Assembly (NCBI GenBank): GCA_937875275.1
Contig: CALNCC010000175.1
Span: 1-20,957 of the forward strand
Source: an uncultured Dysgonomonas sp.
GTDB lineage: Bacteria; Bacteroidota; Bacteroidia; Bacteroidales; Dysgonomonadaceae
DNA: 20,957 nt
Direction of reading: 5' to 3'
The number at the start of each line of letters is the position of its first letter. Positions within the stretch are counted from its first letter, which is position 1. Below, one piece after another: positions 1 through 8,195 of the stretch. The position numbers and the translations under genes were made by a program. A model generated the notes under the pieces. The model saw only the letters and a list, made by a program, of their open reading frames with translations, did no database searches and was not told the DNA's origin.

Positions 1-1744
1 ACAAACCTATTTCGATAAAGTCTGAAAGACGAATAGCCTTTTCAAGTTCTGTATTCAAATCGTTTGCGTCTCCCGGTATACGTAGGTTTGTCCAGAATTC
101 CTCTTTCACTTTCTTGAGCTTCTCAATAGCCGAAGTCAGAGATTCTTGTGTACGAGCCATACCTACAAAATCCCACATAACAAGACCTAATTCTTTGTGA
201 ATAGAGTCTACCGAGCGATTTCCTTTTATACTCATCAACTTGGCAATCTTCTCTTTTACGCTGTTTTCTGCCTCCTGAAATTCAGGAAGGTCGGTACTGA
301 AACGAGGTACAGAGATCTGATCCGACAAATAGTTTTGAATTGTATATGGTAGTACGAAATATCCGTCTGCCAATCCCTGCATCAATGCAGAAGCACCCAA
401 ACGGTTAGCTCCGTGATCAGAGAAGTTGGCTTCACCGATAGCAAACAATCCTTTGATAGAAGTCATCAATTCGTAGTCAACCCAGATACCACCCATTGTA
501 TAGTGAATAGCAGGGAAAATCATCATCGGTGTTTCGTACGGATTATCATCAACGATTTTCTCATACATTTGGAACAAATTACCATACCGAGCCTTAACAA
601 CATCTCTACCCAATCGTTCGATTGCCGATGAGAAATCTAAGTATACAGCCAATCCTGTTGGATTTACTCCAAAACCTGCATCACAACGCTCTTTCGCAGC
701 ACGCGAAGCAACGTCGCGAGGAACAAGGTTACCGAACGCAGGATATCTTCTTTCCAAATAGTAATCTCTATCTTCTTCTTTAATTGCTGTCGGTTTCAGT
801 TTCCCGGCACGGATAGCTTCTGCGTCTTCTTTTTTCTTAGGAACCCAGATACGACCATCGTTACGCAGCGATTCTGACATCAAAGTCAATTTCGACTGAA
901 ATTCGCCATGAACAGGAATACAAGTAGGATGTATTTGAGCAAAACAAGGGTTTGAAAAATAAGCACCTTTCTTATACGCTTGTATTGCTACCGAACCGTT
1001 CGATCCCATCGCATTGGTAGAAAGAAAGAATGCGTTTCCATATCCTCCTGTACCGAACACAACTGCATGAGCCGCAAAACGCTCAAGCTTACCGGTTACA
1101 AGGTTACGAGCGATGATTCCGCGAGCACGTCCGTCAATGATAACCAATTCTACCATTTCGTAACGTGTATACAGTTTCACACTACCTTTATTTACCTGAC
1201 GGCTAAGTGCTGAATAGGCACCCAAGAGCAACTGCTGACCTGTTTGACCTTTAGCGTAGAATGTACGAGAAACCTGCGCACCACCAAACGAGCGGTTGTC
1301 GAGCAAACCTCCATATTCGCGAGCGAAAGGAACACCTTGCGCAACACATTGGTCGATGATGCTATTCGCCACCTCTGCCAAACGATGAACATTTGCCTCA
1401 CGAGCACGATAGTCTCCACCTTTGATTGTATCATAAAACAAACGGTAAACGGAGTCTCCGTCGTTCTGATAGTTTTTAGCAGCATTGATCCCTCCCTGTG
1501 CAGCAATAGAGTGCGCACGACGAGGAGAGTCTTGTATACAGAAATTCATCACATTGAATCCCATTTCACCAAGCGAAGCCGCTGCTGAGGCTCCCGCCAA
1601 ACCTGTACCCACAACAATAATGTCGAGGCGACGTTTGTTAGCCGGATTTACAAGTTTCTGATGATCTTTATAGTTAGTCCATTTTTGGGATAGTTCCCCT
1701 TCAGGAATTTTCGAATCTTTCTTCGGATCAAGTATAGTTGCCAT
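1..1744 (-). CDS. sdhA: Succinate dehydrogenase/fumarate reductase flavoprotein subunit (C-terminus cut by window edge)
   Basis: Catalytic FAD subunit that interconverts succinate and fumarate on the cytoplasmic face of the membrane complex; in Bacteroidetes it mostly runs as fumarate reductase in anaerobic respiration. The start is the ATG at 1744, reading MATILDPKKD; 581 codons are open to the window edge, and I expect roughly 70 more outside it. An N-terminal dinucleotide-binding stretch (DIIVVGTGLAGASAAASLGE, about residues 41-60) is followed by RAHSIAAQGG, whose His78 is the expected covalent FAD attachment site. Further on, the substrate-site region reads QIHPTCIPVHGE and the FAD-binding C-terminal motif reads GANRLGASALMQGL. 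It lies 37 bases downstream of the cytochrome b gene in the same operon. The iron-sulfur subunit would follow off the left edge. The family call is very secure; the naming between sdh and frd is conventional, because the sequence does not give the direction. Confidence 0.97.
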   Translation of the reverse strand, partial: MATILDPKKDSKIPEGELSQKWTNYKDHQKLVNPANKRRLDIIVVGTGLAGASAAASLGEMGFNVMNFCIQDSPRRAHSIAAQGGINAAKNYQNDGDSVYRLFYDTIKGGDYRAREANVHRLAEVANSIIDQCVAQGVPFAREYGGLLDNRSFGGAQVSRTFYAKGQTGQQLLLGAYSALSRQVNKGSVKLYTRYEMVELVIIDGRARGIIARNLVTGKLERFAAHAVVFGTGGYGNAFFLSTNAMGSNGSVAIQAYKKGAYFSNPCFAQIHPTCIPVHGEFQSKLTLMSESLRNDGRIWVPKKKEDAEAIRAGKLKPTAIKEEDRDYYLERRYPAFGNLVPRDVASRAAKERCDAGFGVNPTGLAVYLDFSSAIERLGRDVVKARYGNLFQMYEKIVDDNPYETPMMIFPAIHYTMGGIWVDYELMTSIKGLFAIGEANFSDHGANRLGASALMQGLADGYFVLPYTIQNYLSDQISVPRFSTDLPEFQEAENSVKEKIAKLMSIKGNRSVDSIHKELGLVMWDFVGMARTQESLTSAIEKLKKVKEEFWTNLRIPGDANDLNTELEKAIRLSDFIEIGL

Positions 1745-1781
1745 ATCTATATTTCTTTTTTAGTCTTTGGTTATTAATTCA

Positions 1782-2486
1782 TTAACAATAAGCTCCGCAC
1801 AATATCGATTTCACGTAGAAAAAGATAGTAACAAAAGCAAATCCCAAACAGATAACAGTAGCAACAATTTGCCCGATCACTTTCCAACGGTTAAGCCATA
1901 CACGTCCGCTCCAACCGACAGTCTGCAATGCGCTCCAAAATCCATGTACAAGGTGAAACCATAGTGCCACATACCAAACAAGATATGCTATCACAACCCA
2001 CAGGTGGCTGAAATAGTACTTGATGAAAGCAACTCCGTCTTGAGGAGAGACAGTAGTATCCCCCAATTCCACGGTGTGATGTCCCATCAGTTCGGCAAAC
2101 ATCATTTTATACCAAAACTGGCTAAAGTGAAGTAGCAAGAAACCTACGATGATAACACCCAAAACAAACATGTTCTGAGATGCCCACTCTACGCCCTTAG
2201 GACGTACACTAACTGCATAACGGTCATTACCGCGAGCTTTACGGTTCTGTATTGTAAGCATCAATGCAAAAATGAAGTGAACCGCAACGATAGCACCTAA
2301 CCCTGCCGTAGCAAGAACAGCGTACCAATTAGCTCCGAGCATAGCACATATCATGTTATATGCTTCCTCTGAGAATACTGCGGCAATGTTCATCGACACG
2401 TGAAACAATAAGAACAGGATGAGAACGACACCTGATATACTCATTATCAGTTTCTTCCCAATGGATGATTTAAGTAACCAACTCAT
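1782..2486 (-). CDS. sdhC: Succinate dehydrogenase/fumarate reductase cytochrome b558 subunit
   Basis: Membrane anchor of the complex, carrying haem and exchanging electrons with menaquinone. The 234-residue protein has five hydrophobic helices (about residues 13-35, 52-77, 105-125, 160-185 and 202-226), the layout of the single-subunit cytochrome b558 of Wolinella and Bacillus type enzymes. Histidines inside or at the ends of helices (His29, His70, His120, His178, His181) include the expected four haem ligands. The N-terminus MSWLLKSSIGKKLIMSISG is typical of Bacteroidetes members. The ATG at 2486 is used; the AT-rich leader has no clear Shine-Dalgarno, which is normal in this phylum. It is the first gene of the operon, before the flavoprotein gene. 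A second gene for a separate SdhD anchor is neither present nor expected in this type. Confidence 0.95.
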   Translation of the reverse strand: MSWLLKSSIGKKLIMSISGVVLILFLLFHVSMNIAAVFSEEAYNMICAMLGANWYAVLATAGLGAIVAVHFIFALMLTIQNRKARGNDRYAVSVRPKGVEWASQNMFVLGVIIVGFLLLHFSQFWYKMMFAELMGHHTVELGDTTVSPQDGVAFIKYYFSHLWVVIAYLVWYVALWFHLVHGFWSALQTVGWSGRVWLNRWKVIGQIVATVICLGFAFVTIFFYVKSILCGAYC

Positions 2487-2559
2487 AAAATAAAAAATGT
2501 TTTTAGTTTATATGAACAGATAATTTTCTTTCTTGTTGATCTTTAGCGACTTAAAAGTC

Positions 2560-2603
2560 CTATTGCGAGAAGATGGCTCTATCAACCATTTTTCCCCTTC
2601 TCG
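2560..2603 (-). promoter_or_regulatory. Leader hairpin and possible 9-codon leader peptide of the sdh operon
   Basis: In the leader between the predicted transcription start and the sdhC start, read on the minus strand, CGAGAAG (2603-2597) pairs with CTTCTCG (2572-2566). Inside that stem ATGG (2589-2586) pairs with CCAT (2576-2573), leaving a 9-base loop. The ATG of the inner arm follows AAGGGG by four A residues and opens a short frame, MVDRAIFSQ, ending in TAG at 2560. The hairpin would therefore hold the start codon of a leader peptide. The base pairing and frame are seen directly; a regulatory role is inference. Confidence 0.35.
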
Positions 2604-2610
2604 ACAGTTG

Positions 2611-2643
2611 CAAAAGTATACAAATAAAATGACTTAAACGAAA
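2611..2643 (-). promoter_or_regulatory. Bacteroidetes-type promoter of the sdh operon
   Basis: On the minus strand TACTTTTG at 2618-2611 matches the Bacteroidetes -7 box TAnnTTTG exactly. TTTC at 2643-2640 lies 21 bases upstream, where the TTTG -33 box is expected, with one mismatch. The predicted start near 2604 gives a leader of about 120 bases. An inverted octamer pair (GACTTAAA at 2631-2638 and its complement at 2659-2666) brackets the -33 region. Confidence 0.6.
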
Positions 2644-2689
2644 GGAAAATAAAAGATTTTTAAGTCTTCTTCACTTATCTCTCAGGCTC

Positions 2690-3751
2690 TCATATAAATC
2701 GTTGAGTCAATTCATAGACCTGTGTTGCCGATTTCTCCCACGAATAGTTTTTTACCTGCTCCAAACCTTTGGTTCGCAGTTCATTTTGAAGCACAACGTT
2801 TTTCAACAAAAGATTTATTTTATTTGTAATATCTTCTTCTTTATAAGGATCGACATACAAAGCTGCATCACCGGTTATTTCCCGCAAAGCCGGAATATCA
2901 CTTACGATTGCCGGACAACCGAAAGTCATCGATTCGAGCGGTGGCAGACCAAAACCTTCGTACAGGGATGGATATACCGACAGGCTGGCTTTTTTATACA
3001 TTTCTTGAAGGGCTTCGTCATCAACAAATCCGGGTAAGATAATATTTTCGCCAACCATATTCTGCAAATCAGGCGTATTGAACGCTTTATATTGCATCCC
3101 GATTATGTATAACTTAACATCTCTATCGTCTATATTCTGAAAAGCCTTTGCCAGTCTGACAAAATTTTTGCGGGGATCCATATTCGAAACAGCAATTATA
3201 TACTTCTCTTTACCTTGAGCATGCGTTTCTTGCATAATTTCCTCTACCGAAGGCTTGTCTTTGAAAGGAACATTGCTGTGAACGATGTGTATTTTATTCG
3301 GATCTAAACGTAATGTATCTACAATTTCATCTTTCGAGAATTGGCTGACTGTGAGAATTGCATGCGCTTTGCGTCCGATGCGGGGAAACATATAATGGTA
3401 GAAACGCACATACCCTTTCGAGAACCATTGAGGATAACGCTCGTGGGAAACATCGTGGATCGTTATTATTTGGTTATCGTAATTCAATGGCCCACAACTG
3501 GAAAAGCTGATCAAAAGGGGACTTCCTATCTTTTTCAGATATCGGGGCAATGAGATTTGCTCCCACAAATGGCTTTTGAGACAGCCACAGCGAACTGTTT
3601 TGAACTTAAATTTATAGTCTGGATGAATTTCTTGAGGAACAGCGACATGAAAATCAACACCCATTTCGTGTAATTGATTGCATATCTCGAAAGCGTAGCG
3701 ATGTACGCCCGATGCTCGTTGTGTTAAATATCTTCCGTTTACTACAAACAT
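2690..3751 (-). CDS. GT4-family glycosyltransferase (group 1), last gene of the heptose operon
   Basis: Cytoplasmic GT-B-fold enzyme that adds a sugar from a nucleotide donor to a growing lipid-linked glycan. The 353 residues hold an N-terminal acceptor domain starting MFVVNGRYLTQRASGVHRYA. The C-terminal donor domain contains YIIAVSNMDPRKNF (about 184-197) and the family's E-x7-E motif, EGFGLPPLE at 265-273, followed by FGCPAIVSDIPALREI. The N-terminal layout, with a VHRY loop and a PRKN motif, is typical of GT4 mannosyl- or rhamnosyltransferases; the actual donor cannot be read from sequence, though a GDP-linked sugar would fit the neighbouring heptose genes. It starts 7 bases after the preceding gene and closes the operon; no strong terminator is visible beyond it. 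Confidence 0.93.
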   Translation of the reverse strand: MFVVNGRYLTQRASGVHRYAFEICNQLHEMGVDFHVAVPQEIHPDYKFKFKTVRCGCLKSHLWEQISLPRYLKKIGSPLLISFSSCGPLNYDNQIITIHDVSHERYPQWFSKGYVRFYHYMFPRIGRKAHAILTVSQFSKDEIVDTLRLDPNKIHIVHSNVPFKDKPSVEEIMQETHAQGKEKYIIAVSNMDPRKNFVRLAKAFQNIDDRDVKLYIIGMQYKAFNTPDLQNMVGENIILPGFVDDEALQEMYKKASLSVYPSLYEGFGLPPLESMTFGCPAIVSDIPALREITGDAALYVDPYKEEDITNKINLLLKNVVLQNELRTKGLEQVKNYSWEKSATQVYELTQRFI

Positions 3752-3758
3752 AAGCTGT

Positions 3759-4598
3759 CTATTCTTGAGGTATTTCTTTATAAGTTTTCTTGCTATACCA
3801 ACTACGTTTGAGCATACATTGACTCAGTCCGATCCAGAATTTCATTTTGAAACGTTGCCAAGCCTTATTACTTACCTTTCTATCGGGAAAATAGTCTGTA
3901 TCGGCAACAACATTGAAATATTCCTTTTTCTTTTCTATCCCCCTTTTCAGATATTCGACATGATGTGTTACAGTCCTCGATTTTGGGAAGACATAGAAAC
4001 GACCTTCCTTTATGTTGGGCACGTAAGGATATTTATATTTGACATAACTGGGCACATGCACCGGCATATTTTCTGTTATCCACAGAAACCCGACCTTCGT
4101 GTCTCGCAAAAAGTTTGTAATATGACATTCGGGGAAAAGCTCAAAGTCAAATATCCTCGGATTCTGTTTTATGTAGTCAGTCTTTATTAAAGCAAAATCG
4201 GTTGCCAAAGCATAATATTTGTCATACCAGTCGGCACTCGCCCAAACTGCTTTTGTAGACATTGACAGCAGATTCGTATATTTTTTTATTATTGCATCGG
4301 TATACACCCATGTGTCTGCCTCAAGAATAAGCGTAAAATCGCAATCATCCGGTATATACTTCGCTCCCTCCATCAGCAGTTGTGAGTTACCTTTTCGGTG
4401 TCCGGCGTTTTCTTCGAGAACAACGAGCTTATCTATGTGTTTCTGCGAATCGAGAGGAATCTCATATCCCTTGTGCTTGCCGTTACTGATGACAATCACG
4501 TGATACTGAAGAGCCGTCCATGTGTCGCGTATGATCTGAAGATTGTATTTCAAATCTTCCACGCGGTCATATACCCGAATCAAAACTGCAACTTTCAT
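3759..4598 (-). CDS. GT2-like (GT-A fold) glycosyltransferase
   Basis: A 279-residue protein beginning MKVAVLIRVYDRVEDLKYNL, the beta-strand/turn opening of GT-A glycosyltransferases. The sequence ENAGHRKGN near residues 63-71 and ILEADTWVY with Glu93-Ala-Asp95 occupy the place of the nucleotide-binding and DxD metal motifs. The C-terminal third is rich in Tyr, Lys and Trp, with no membrane helix. I chose the ATG at 4598 because it overlaps the stop of the preceding gene as ATGA, the same junction seen at four others in this operon; an ATG seven codons upstream (4619) is less likely. Substrate unknown. By context it adds one residue of the heptose-containing glycan. Confidence 0.85.
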   Translation of the reverse strand: MKVAVLIRVYDRVEDLKYNLQIIRDTWTALQYHVIVISNGKHKGYEIPLDSQKHIDKLVVLEENAGHRKGNSQLLMEGAKYIPDDCDFTLILEADTWVYTDAIIKKYTNLLSMSTKAVWASADWYDKYYALATDFALIKTDYIKQNPRIFDFELFPECHITNFLRDTKVGFLWITENMPVHVPSYVKYKYPYVPNIKEGRFYVFPKSRTVTHHVEYLKRGIEKKKEYFNVVADTDYFPDRKVSNKAWQRFKMKFWIGLSQCMLKRSWYSKKTYKEIPQE

Positions 4599-5632
4599 CT
4601 GAATGATTTTGTTGACCAAGTTTCCAACCCTTTCTTCGTAAATGTATAAGGTTGCACCTTTCCACCGAGACCTTCCAATGCTTTTGTTACCTCGAACTTC
4701 GCATTGTCAGGGCAGTAGAAAAACACATATCCACCGCCGCCGGCTCCCGAAATTTTTCCTCCGCTTGCTCCGGCTCTGATAGCTGTATCATATATTTCTT
4801 CGATGAATGGGGTTGATATACCATCCGCCATTTCTTTTTTGTATTCCCAACTGCGATGCAAGATATGCCCTATTTCATCTAAATGCCCCTTAAGAATGGC
4901 TTCCTTAATTTCGTAGGCCTGTTTCTTTATCTGGTGCATGGCATCTATCGATTTCGATTTCTTGCCGGTAACATTTTCCTGCTGCTTCTTTATGATGTCT
5001 CCCGAGTTTCGGCTCGAGTTGGTATAGTATAGCAACAAGTTGTTAGACAACTCGTTCATTACCTCTCCTCGTATTCTCAATGGATTAACGATTACCTTAT
5101 CGTCGGCATAGAATTCCATAAAATTGAACCCTCCGAATGCTGCCGCATATTGATCTTGCTTTCCTCCGGCCTGTTTCAGGTCATGACGTTCTATCTCGTA
5201 AGCGAGGTATGCCAAATCGTATTCTCCTAAGGGCAGACGCAACCATTCGGAGTATGAGCCAAGTATAGCTACGGCTAATGTGGATGATGTTCCCAATCCC
5301 GATCCGAAAGGGGCTTCGAGAGCACATGTGAGAGTTAACGAAAGGGGTTTACCTACAAAATCTTTTATGATTCGGTTGTATATTCCTTTCATCAGGTCTG
5401 TCTTATCGTGAGTTATAGGCAACTCGACAGCTGCATCAAAGACATACTCTTCGCCTGTTTGAGGAATACGAAAAACAGCCTTTCCATCGTCGCGAGGCTC
5501 TATATTTGCATATGCATACAGATTGATAGTTGCATTGAGGATGCAACCGCCATATATATCGGAATATGGAGACACATCTGTTCCCCCTCCGGCTAAGCCT
5601 ATACGAAATGGAGCTTTACTTCTTATTATCAT
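4595..5632 (-). CDS. hddA: D-glycero-alpha-D-manno-heptose-7-phosphate 1-kinase, GHMP family
   Basis: Phosphorylates the anomeric position of heptose 7-phosphate to give the 1,7-bisphosphate, the second step towards GDP-heptose. The N-terminus MIIRSKAPFRIGLAGGGTDV (1-20) and the GHMP phosphate-binding motif PFGSGLGTSS (108-117) are diagnostic. The third GHMP motif is SGGKISGAGGGGYVFF, about 50 residues from the C-terminus. The length of about 345 residues is normal for HddA. I take the ATG at 5632, two bases after the stop of gmhB, which gives the usual MIIRSKAP start; a TTG two codons earlier overlaps that stop and cannot be excluded. It is flanked by gmhB and hddC, the expected pathway partners. 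Fucokinase/L-fuco-4-type GHMP enzymes are the nearest alternative, but the neighbours argue for HddA. Confidence 0.93.
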   Translation of the reverse strand: MIIRSKAPFRIGLAGGGTDVSPYSDIYGGCILNATINLYAYANIEPRDDGKAVFRIPQTGEEYVFDAAVELPITHDKTDLMKGIYNRIIKDFVGKPLSLTLTCALEAPFGSGLGTSSTLAVAILGSYSEWLRLPLGEYDLAYLAYEIERHDLKQAGGKQDQYAAAFGGFNFMEFYADDKVIVNPLRIRGEVMNELSNNLLLYYTNSSRNSGDIIKKQQENVTGKKSKSIDAMHQIKKQAYEIKEAILKGHLDEIGHILHRSWEYKKEMADGISTPFIEEIYDTAIRAGASGGKISGAGGGGYVFFYCPDNAKFEVTKALEGLGGKVQPYTFTKKGLETWSTKSFR

Positions 5633-5634
5633 AG

Positions 5635-6186
5635 TCAAATATTTTTGTTCTCAATCATAGCCTCTGCAAAGCTATAAAGATCTTTATACCATCTATCAGC
5701 TATATCGTAAACAGCATCTGATTTATTGTATTTGTCCCCAACTAAGACGGTATGCATACCAGCTTTTTTACCGAACAAAACGTCCGATTTGCTATTTCCA
5801 ACCATTATAGATTCAGAGAAATCGACCTGCGGAAAATCCGCCTGTATCCGAAACGCCATTCCGATGTTCGGTTTTCGATTTATTGAGCTTGAACAAATAT
5901 CGGGGCAAACATATATTCCCGACACATTACCTCCAACCGAAACAATCTTATCAGTCATCAATCGATGAATCTGATCGAGCTTTTCTTGGCTCATTATTCC
6001 ACGCCCTACTCCACGCTGATTGGTTACGATGAATATCTCCTCGAATCGTTGCGAAAGGATGGCTATTGCATCCGTCGTTTTCTCGATAAAAACGAACTCA
6101 TCTTCGGTTTTCACATAATCATTGGGACGTTCTTCGTTGATAACGCCATCACGATCGAGAAACAGATATTTATATTTATTTTCCAC
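5635..6186 (-). CDS. gmhB: D,D-heptose 1,7-bisphosphate phosphatase (HAD superfamily)
   Basis: Removes the 7-phosphate from D-glycero-D-manno-heptose 1,7-bisphosphate. HAD motif I is DRDGVINEE with nucleophile Asp11 and acid Asp13. Motif II is IVTNQRGVGRG with Thr55. The motif III region is NRKPN (Lys105), and motif IV is GNSKSD with Asp135, where Asn131 replaces the Asp often seen. The zinc loop is reduced: Cys94 and Cys98 are present in CPDIC, but the CxH...CxC ligand set of Escherichia coli GmhB is not complete. The start is GTG at 6186, three bases after the hddC stop; no in-frame ATG fits the conserved N-terminus. Length 183, normal. Its place between hddA and hddC suggests it acts on the alpha anomer for GDP-heptose rather than on the beta anomer for ADP-heptose. 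Confidence 0.92.
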   Translation of the reverse strand: MENKYKYLFLDRDGVINEERPNDYVKTEDEFVFIEKTTDAIAILSQRFEEIFIVTNQRGVGRGIMSQEKLDQIHRLMTDKIVSVGGNVSGIYVCPDICSSSINRKPNIGMAFRIQADFPQVDFSESIMVGNSKSDVLFGKKAGMHTVLVGDKYNKSDAVYDIADRWYKDLYSFAEAMIENKNI

Positions 6187-6189
6187 CGT

Positions 6190-6885
6190 TCACTTATTCT
6201 TAAAATCAATATTTGCTTTTTCAAAATCGGTCGGGATTCCGATATCTATAAAGTATCTATTCTGAATACATCCATATATATTAAGATCGGAAATATGCGC
6301 TTCCAAAACATCTTTTTCAAACGAAAATTTATCAGAAAGCCCCAATCTATCGAATAATCCTTTATTGATGAGATATATCCCTCCATTAATCAATCCTTCC
6401 GAACAATACTTCTTTTCATTGAAATTCACAATCCTTTGCCCTGAATCTAAATCGACAGAACCGTAACGATCAAAATCGCTCATTGGTTTCAGCGCAATAG
6501 AAATATCCGCTTTATTTTCCTCGTGTGATTGAGACAGGCAACCTGTATCTATGTCGAAGAACGTGTCTCCATTGAAGACATAAGCGCTATCAGCATCTAC
6601 CTGCTGAAAGGCATAAGCAATAGCTCCACCCGTACCCAATGGTTCTTTTTCGGTTACGGTAGATATCGAGAATGGATAGCTTGATGTTTTTAGCCAATCT
6701 TCTATAATATCAGCTTTGTAGCCTAACGATAGTATGATATGCGAAAATGATTGCTGCTCAAGATAAGCAAACAAATGTTCGAGAAACGGTTTGCCGGCAA
6801 CCTCTGCCATGCATTTAGGAACGTCCTTTACCACAGACTGTAAGCGTGTTCCAAAACCTCCTGCAAGCACTATTCCTGTTTTCAT
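6190..6885 (-). CDS. hddC: D-glycero-alpha-D-manno-heptose 1-phosphate guanylyltransferase
   Basis: Nucleotidyltransferase that joins heptose 1-phosphate to GMP, giving GDP-heptose. The 231-residue protein starts MKTGIVLAGGFGTRL, with the nucleotide-binding signature GGFGTRL at 9-15 and VPKCM with Lys24. EPLGTGGA (81-88) and FNGDTFFDID (104-113), with Asp107 as the metal ligand, complete the active site. The C-terminus lacks the left-handed helix of GlmU-type enzymes, as expected for HddC. The stop is 3 bases before the gmhB start, and the start overlaps the polymerase stop as ATGA. A glucose- or mannose-1-phosphate specificity is possible from this domain alone; the adjacent hddA and gmhB decide the call. 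Confidence 0.9.
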   Translation of the reverse strand: MKTGIVLAGGFGTRLQSVVKDVPKCMAEVAGKPFLEHLFAYLEQQSFSHIILSLGYKADIIEDWLKTSSYPFSISTVTEKEPLGTGGAIAYAFQQVDADSAYVFNGDTFFDIDTGCLSQSHEENKADISIALKPMSDFDRYGSVDLDSGQRIVNFNEKKYCSEGLINGGIYLINKGLFDRLGLSDKFSFEKDVLEAHISDLNIYGCIQNRYFIDIGIPTDFEKANIDFKNK

Positions 6886-8195
6886 ATAAGATATCCCTCT
6901 GCGTTAATTTTCTGTTCTTCAAATTCTCGTTGTCTCTGTTTGTTCATCATATACACTTTAGGGCGATATATATAATATTTGTAGTGGCAAAAGTAGAAGA
7001 AATACAAATAGAATACATTATTCAAGTCTGTCAATCCCTTCACATTAATAGCTAACTGAAATACATATAAAACAAGCAGCAATAGATTCACTGACATATC
7101 TCGCGTGAACGACATGCAAATGATGATGAATGGGAACAACAGATAGGCAGTCATACCTATGATACCACTAAAAAACACCAATCTCGTGAATCCCACATCA
7201 TTTCCCCAAAACCACATCTCGCCCCGTCCTATCATGAAAGTCTTGAAATCGTCGGGGAAGAAGAACATTTCTTCCAGCCCATTCGACGATTTTGTCCACA
7301 GTCGCCCTGTTCGTTGATAGTTATCAACTAACTCAAATGCCCAATCTGCCATGTGAGGAAAAAATTGCCTCATCAATATATACCCGACCACAATAGCTAC
7401 AATCCCAAATGCCATAAAGACATATATCGACGTTTTGTTTCGCTTGTAATGCAATAACAGGTAAATGCCAATGAGCCCTAAGCTGATTCCTCCGCCTACG
7501 ACGGTCGTACGAGCCGAGAACATTCCTATATAGAACAGAAACATATATATAGCCGTAAGCAGAATCACTTGTGTTACGTTTTTCCGGGTTGCAGCGATCA
7601 CGTATGCCAGAATAATCAGAGCATAACCATAAACAACTCCTGCTCCGAAGTATCCCATACCATGCCCAATCAATCGTGCTCCTTCGGCTGCCGCTCTATT
7701 GTTTTCGTTCAGCTCTCCGGGTAATTCTCTGGCAACGAGAAATTCTTTTATTTCCGGATAGTTGTACATCAGCAGCGATATAATAGCCTGCAATGTTACA
7801 GCAGCTATAATATACATCGACACGGTGGAAACAGAGGCATTAGGCTCGAACTTGAACAAAACTAATATAATCAGGTAGCAGCTCATAAAAGAAGCTAAAT
7901 GGCTGAACATGTAGTTTTCTATATAAGGGTCAAACGCCCCGTTGATGTATATAGCATACAACTGAATGGCAACCATCAAGACCAACGCGATAAGAGCATA
8001 TACAACTTCCTTGAAGGGCATGCGATGATAAACATATACTCCGGCGCCCACGATTCCTGAAGCAAAAACAAACGAGTGACCAAATGTATCCAGAGCCTGT
8101 GGATAAACATAATAAAAAAATAAGACAAGTAAAATCAGTCTTTTACCAATCCAATCCACAGCTTTTAGTATCCTATTATCAGTAGTCTGATTCAT
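6882..8195 (-). CDS. Wzy/WaaL-like O-antigen polymerase or ligase family membrane protein
   Basis: Integral inner-membrane protein of 437 residues with about ten to twelve hydrophobic helices spread from residue 17 to 415. A longer hydrophilic loop around residues 280-340 includes WAFELVDNYQRTGRLWTKSS and a short IGRGEMWFWG stretch, followed by GFTRLVFFSGIIGM. A large periplasmic loop before the last helices, with Arg residues and a G-x-G element, is the usual plan of O-antigen polymerases. Its probable role is joining lipid-linked repeat units on the periplasmic side. It overlaps both neighbours by ATGA junctions. The sequence alone does not separate polymerase (Wzy) from ligase (WaaL); the operon position among glycosyltransferases favours a polymerase. 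No Wzx flippase is encoded in the window. Confidence 0.82.
   Translation of the reverse strand: MNQTTDNRILKAVDWIGKRLILLVLFFYYVYPQALDTFGHSFVFASGIVGAGVYVYHRMPFKEVVYALIALVLMVAIQLYAIYINGAFDPYIENYMFSHLASFMSCYLIILVLFKFEPNASVSTVSMYIIAAVTLQAIISLLMYNYPEIKEFLVARELPGELNENNRAAAEGARLIGHGMGYFGAGVVYGYALIILAYVIAATRKNVTQVILLTAIYMFLFYIGMFSARTTVVGGGISLGLIGIYLLLHYKRNKTSIYVFMAFGIVAIVVGYILMRQFFPHMADWAFELVDNYQRTGRLWTKSSNGLEEMFFFPDDFKTFMIGRGEMWFWGNDVGFTRLVFFSGIIGMTAYLLFPFIIICMSFTRDMSVNLLLLVLYVFQLAINVKGLTDLNNVFYLYFFYFCHYKYYIYRPKVYMMNKQRQREFEEQKINAEGYLI

Noticed and set aside
1192..1588. Open frames of about 110 residues in other frames across the flavoprotein gene
   Set aside because: They lie inside a strongly conserved flavoprotein reading frame; their products are Ser/Thr/Val-rich with no recognisable motif and no start signal.
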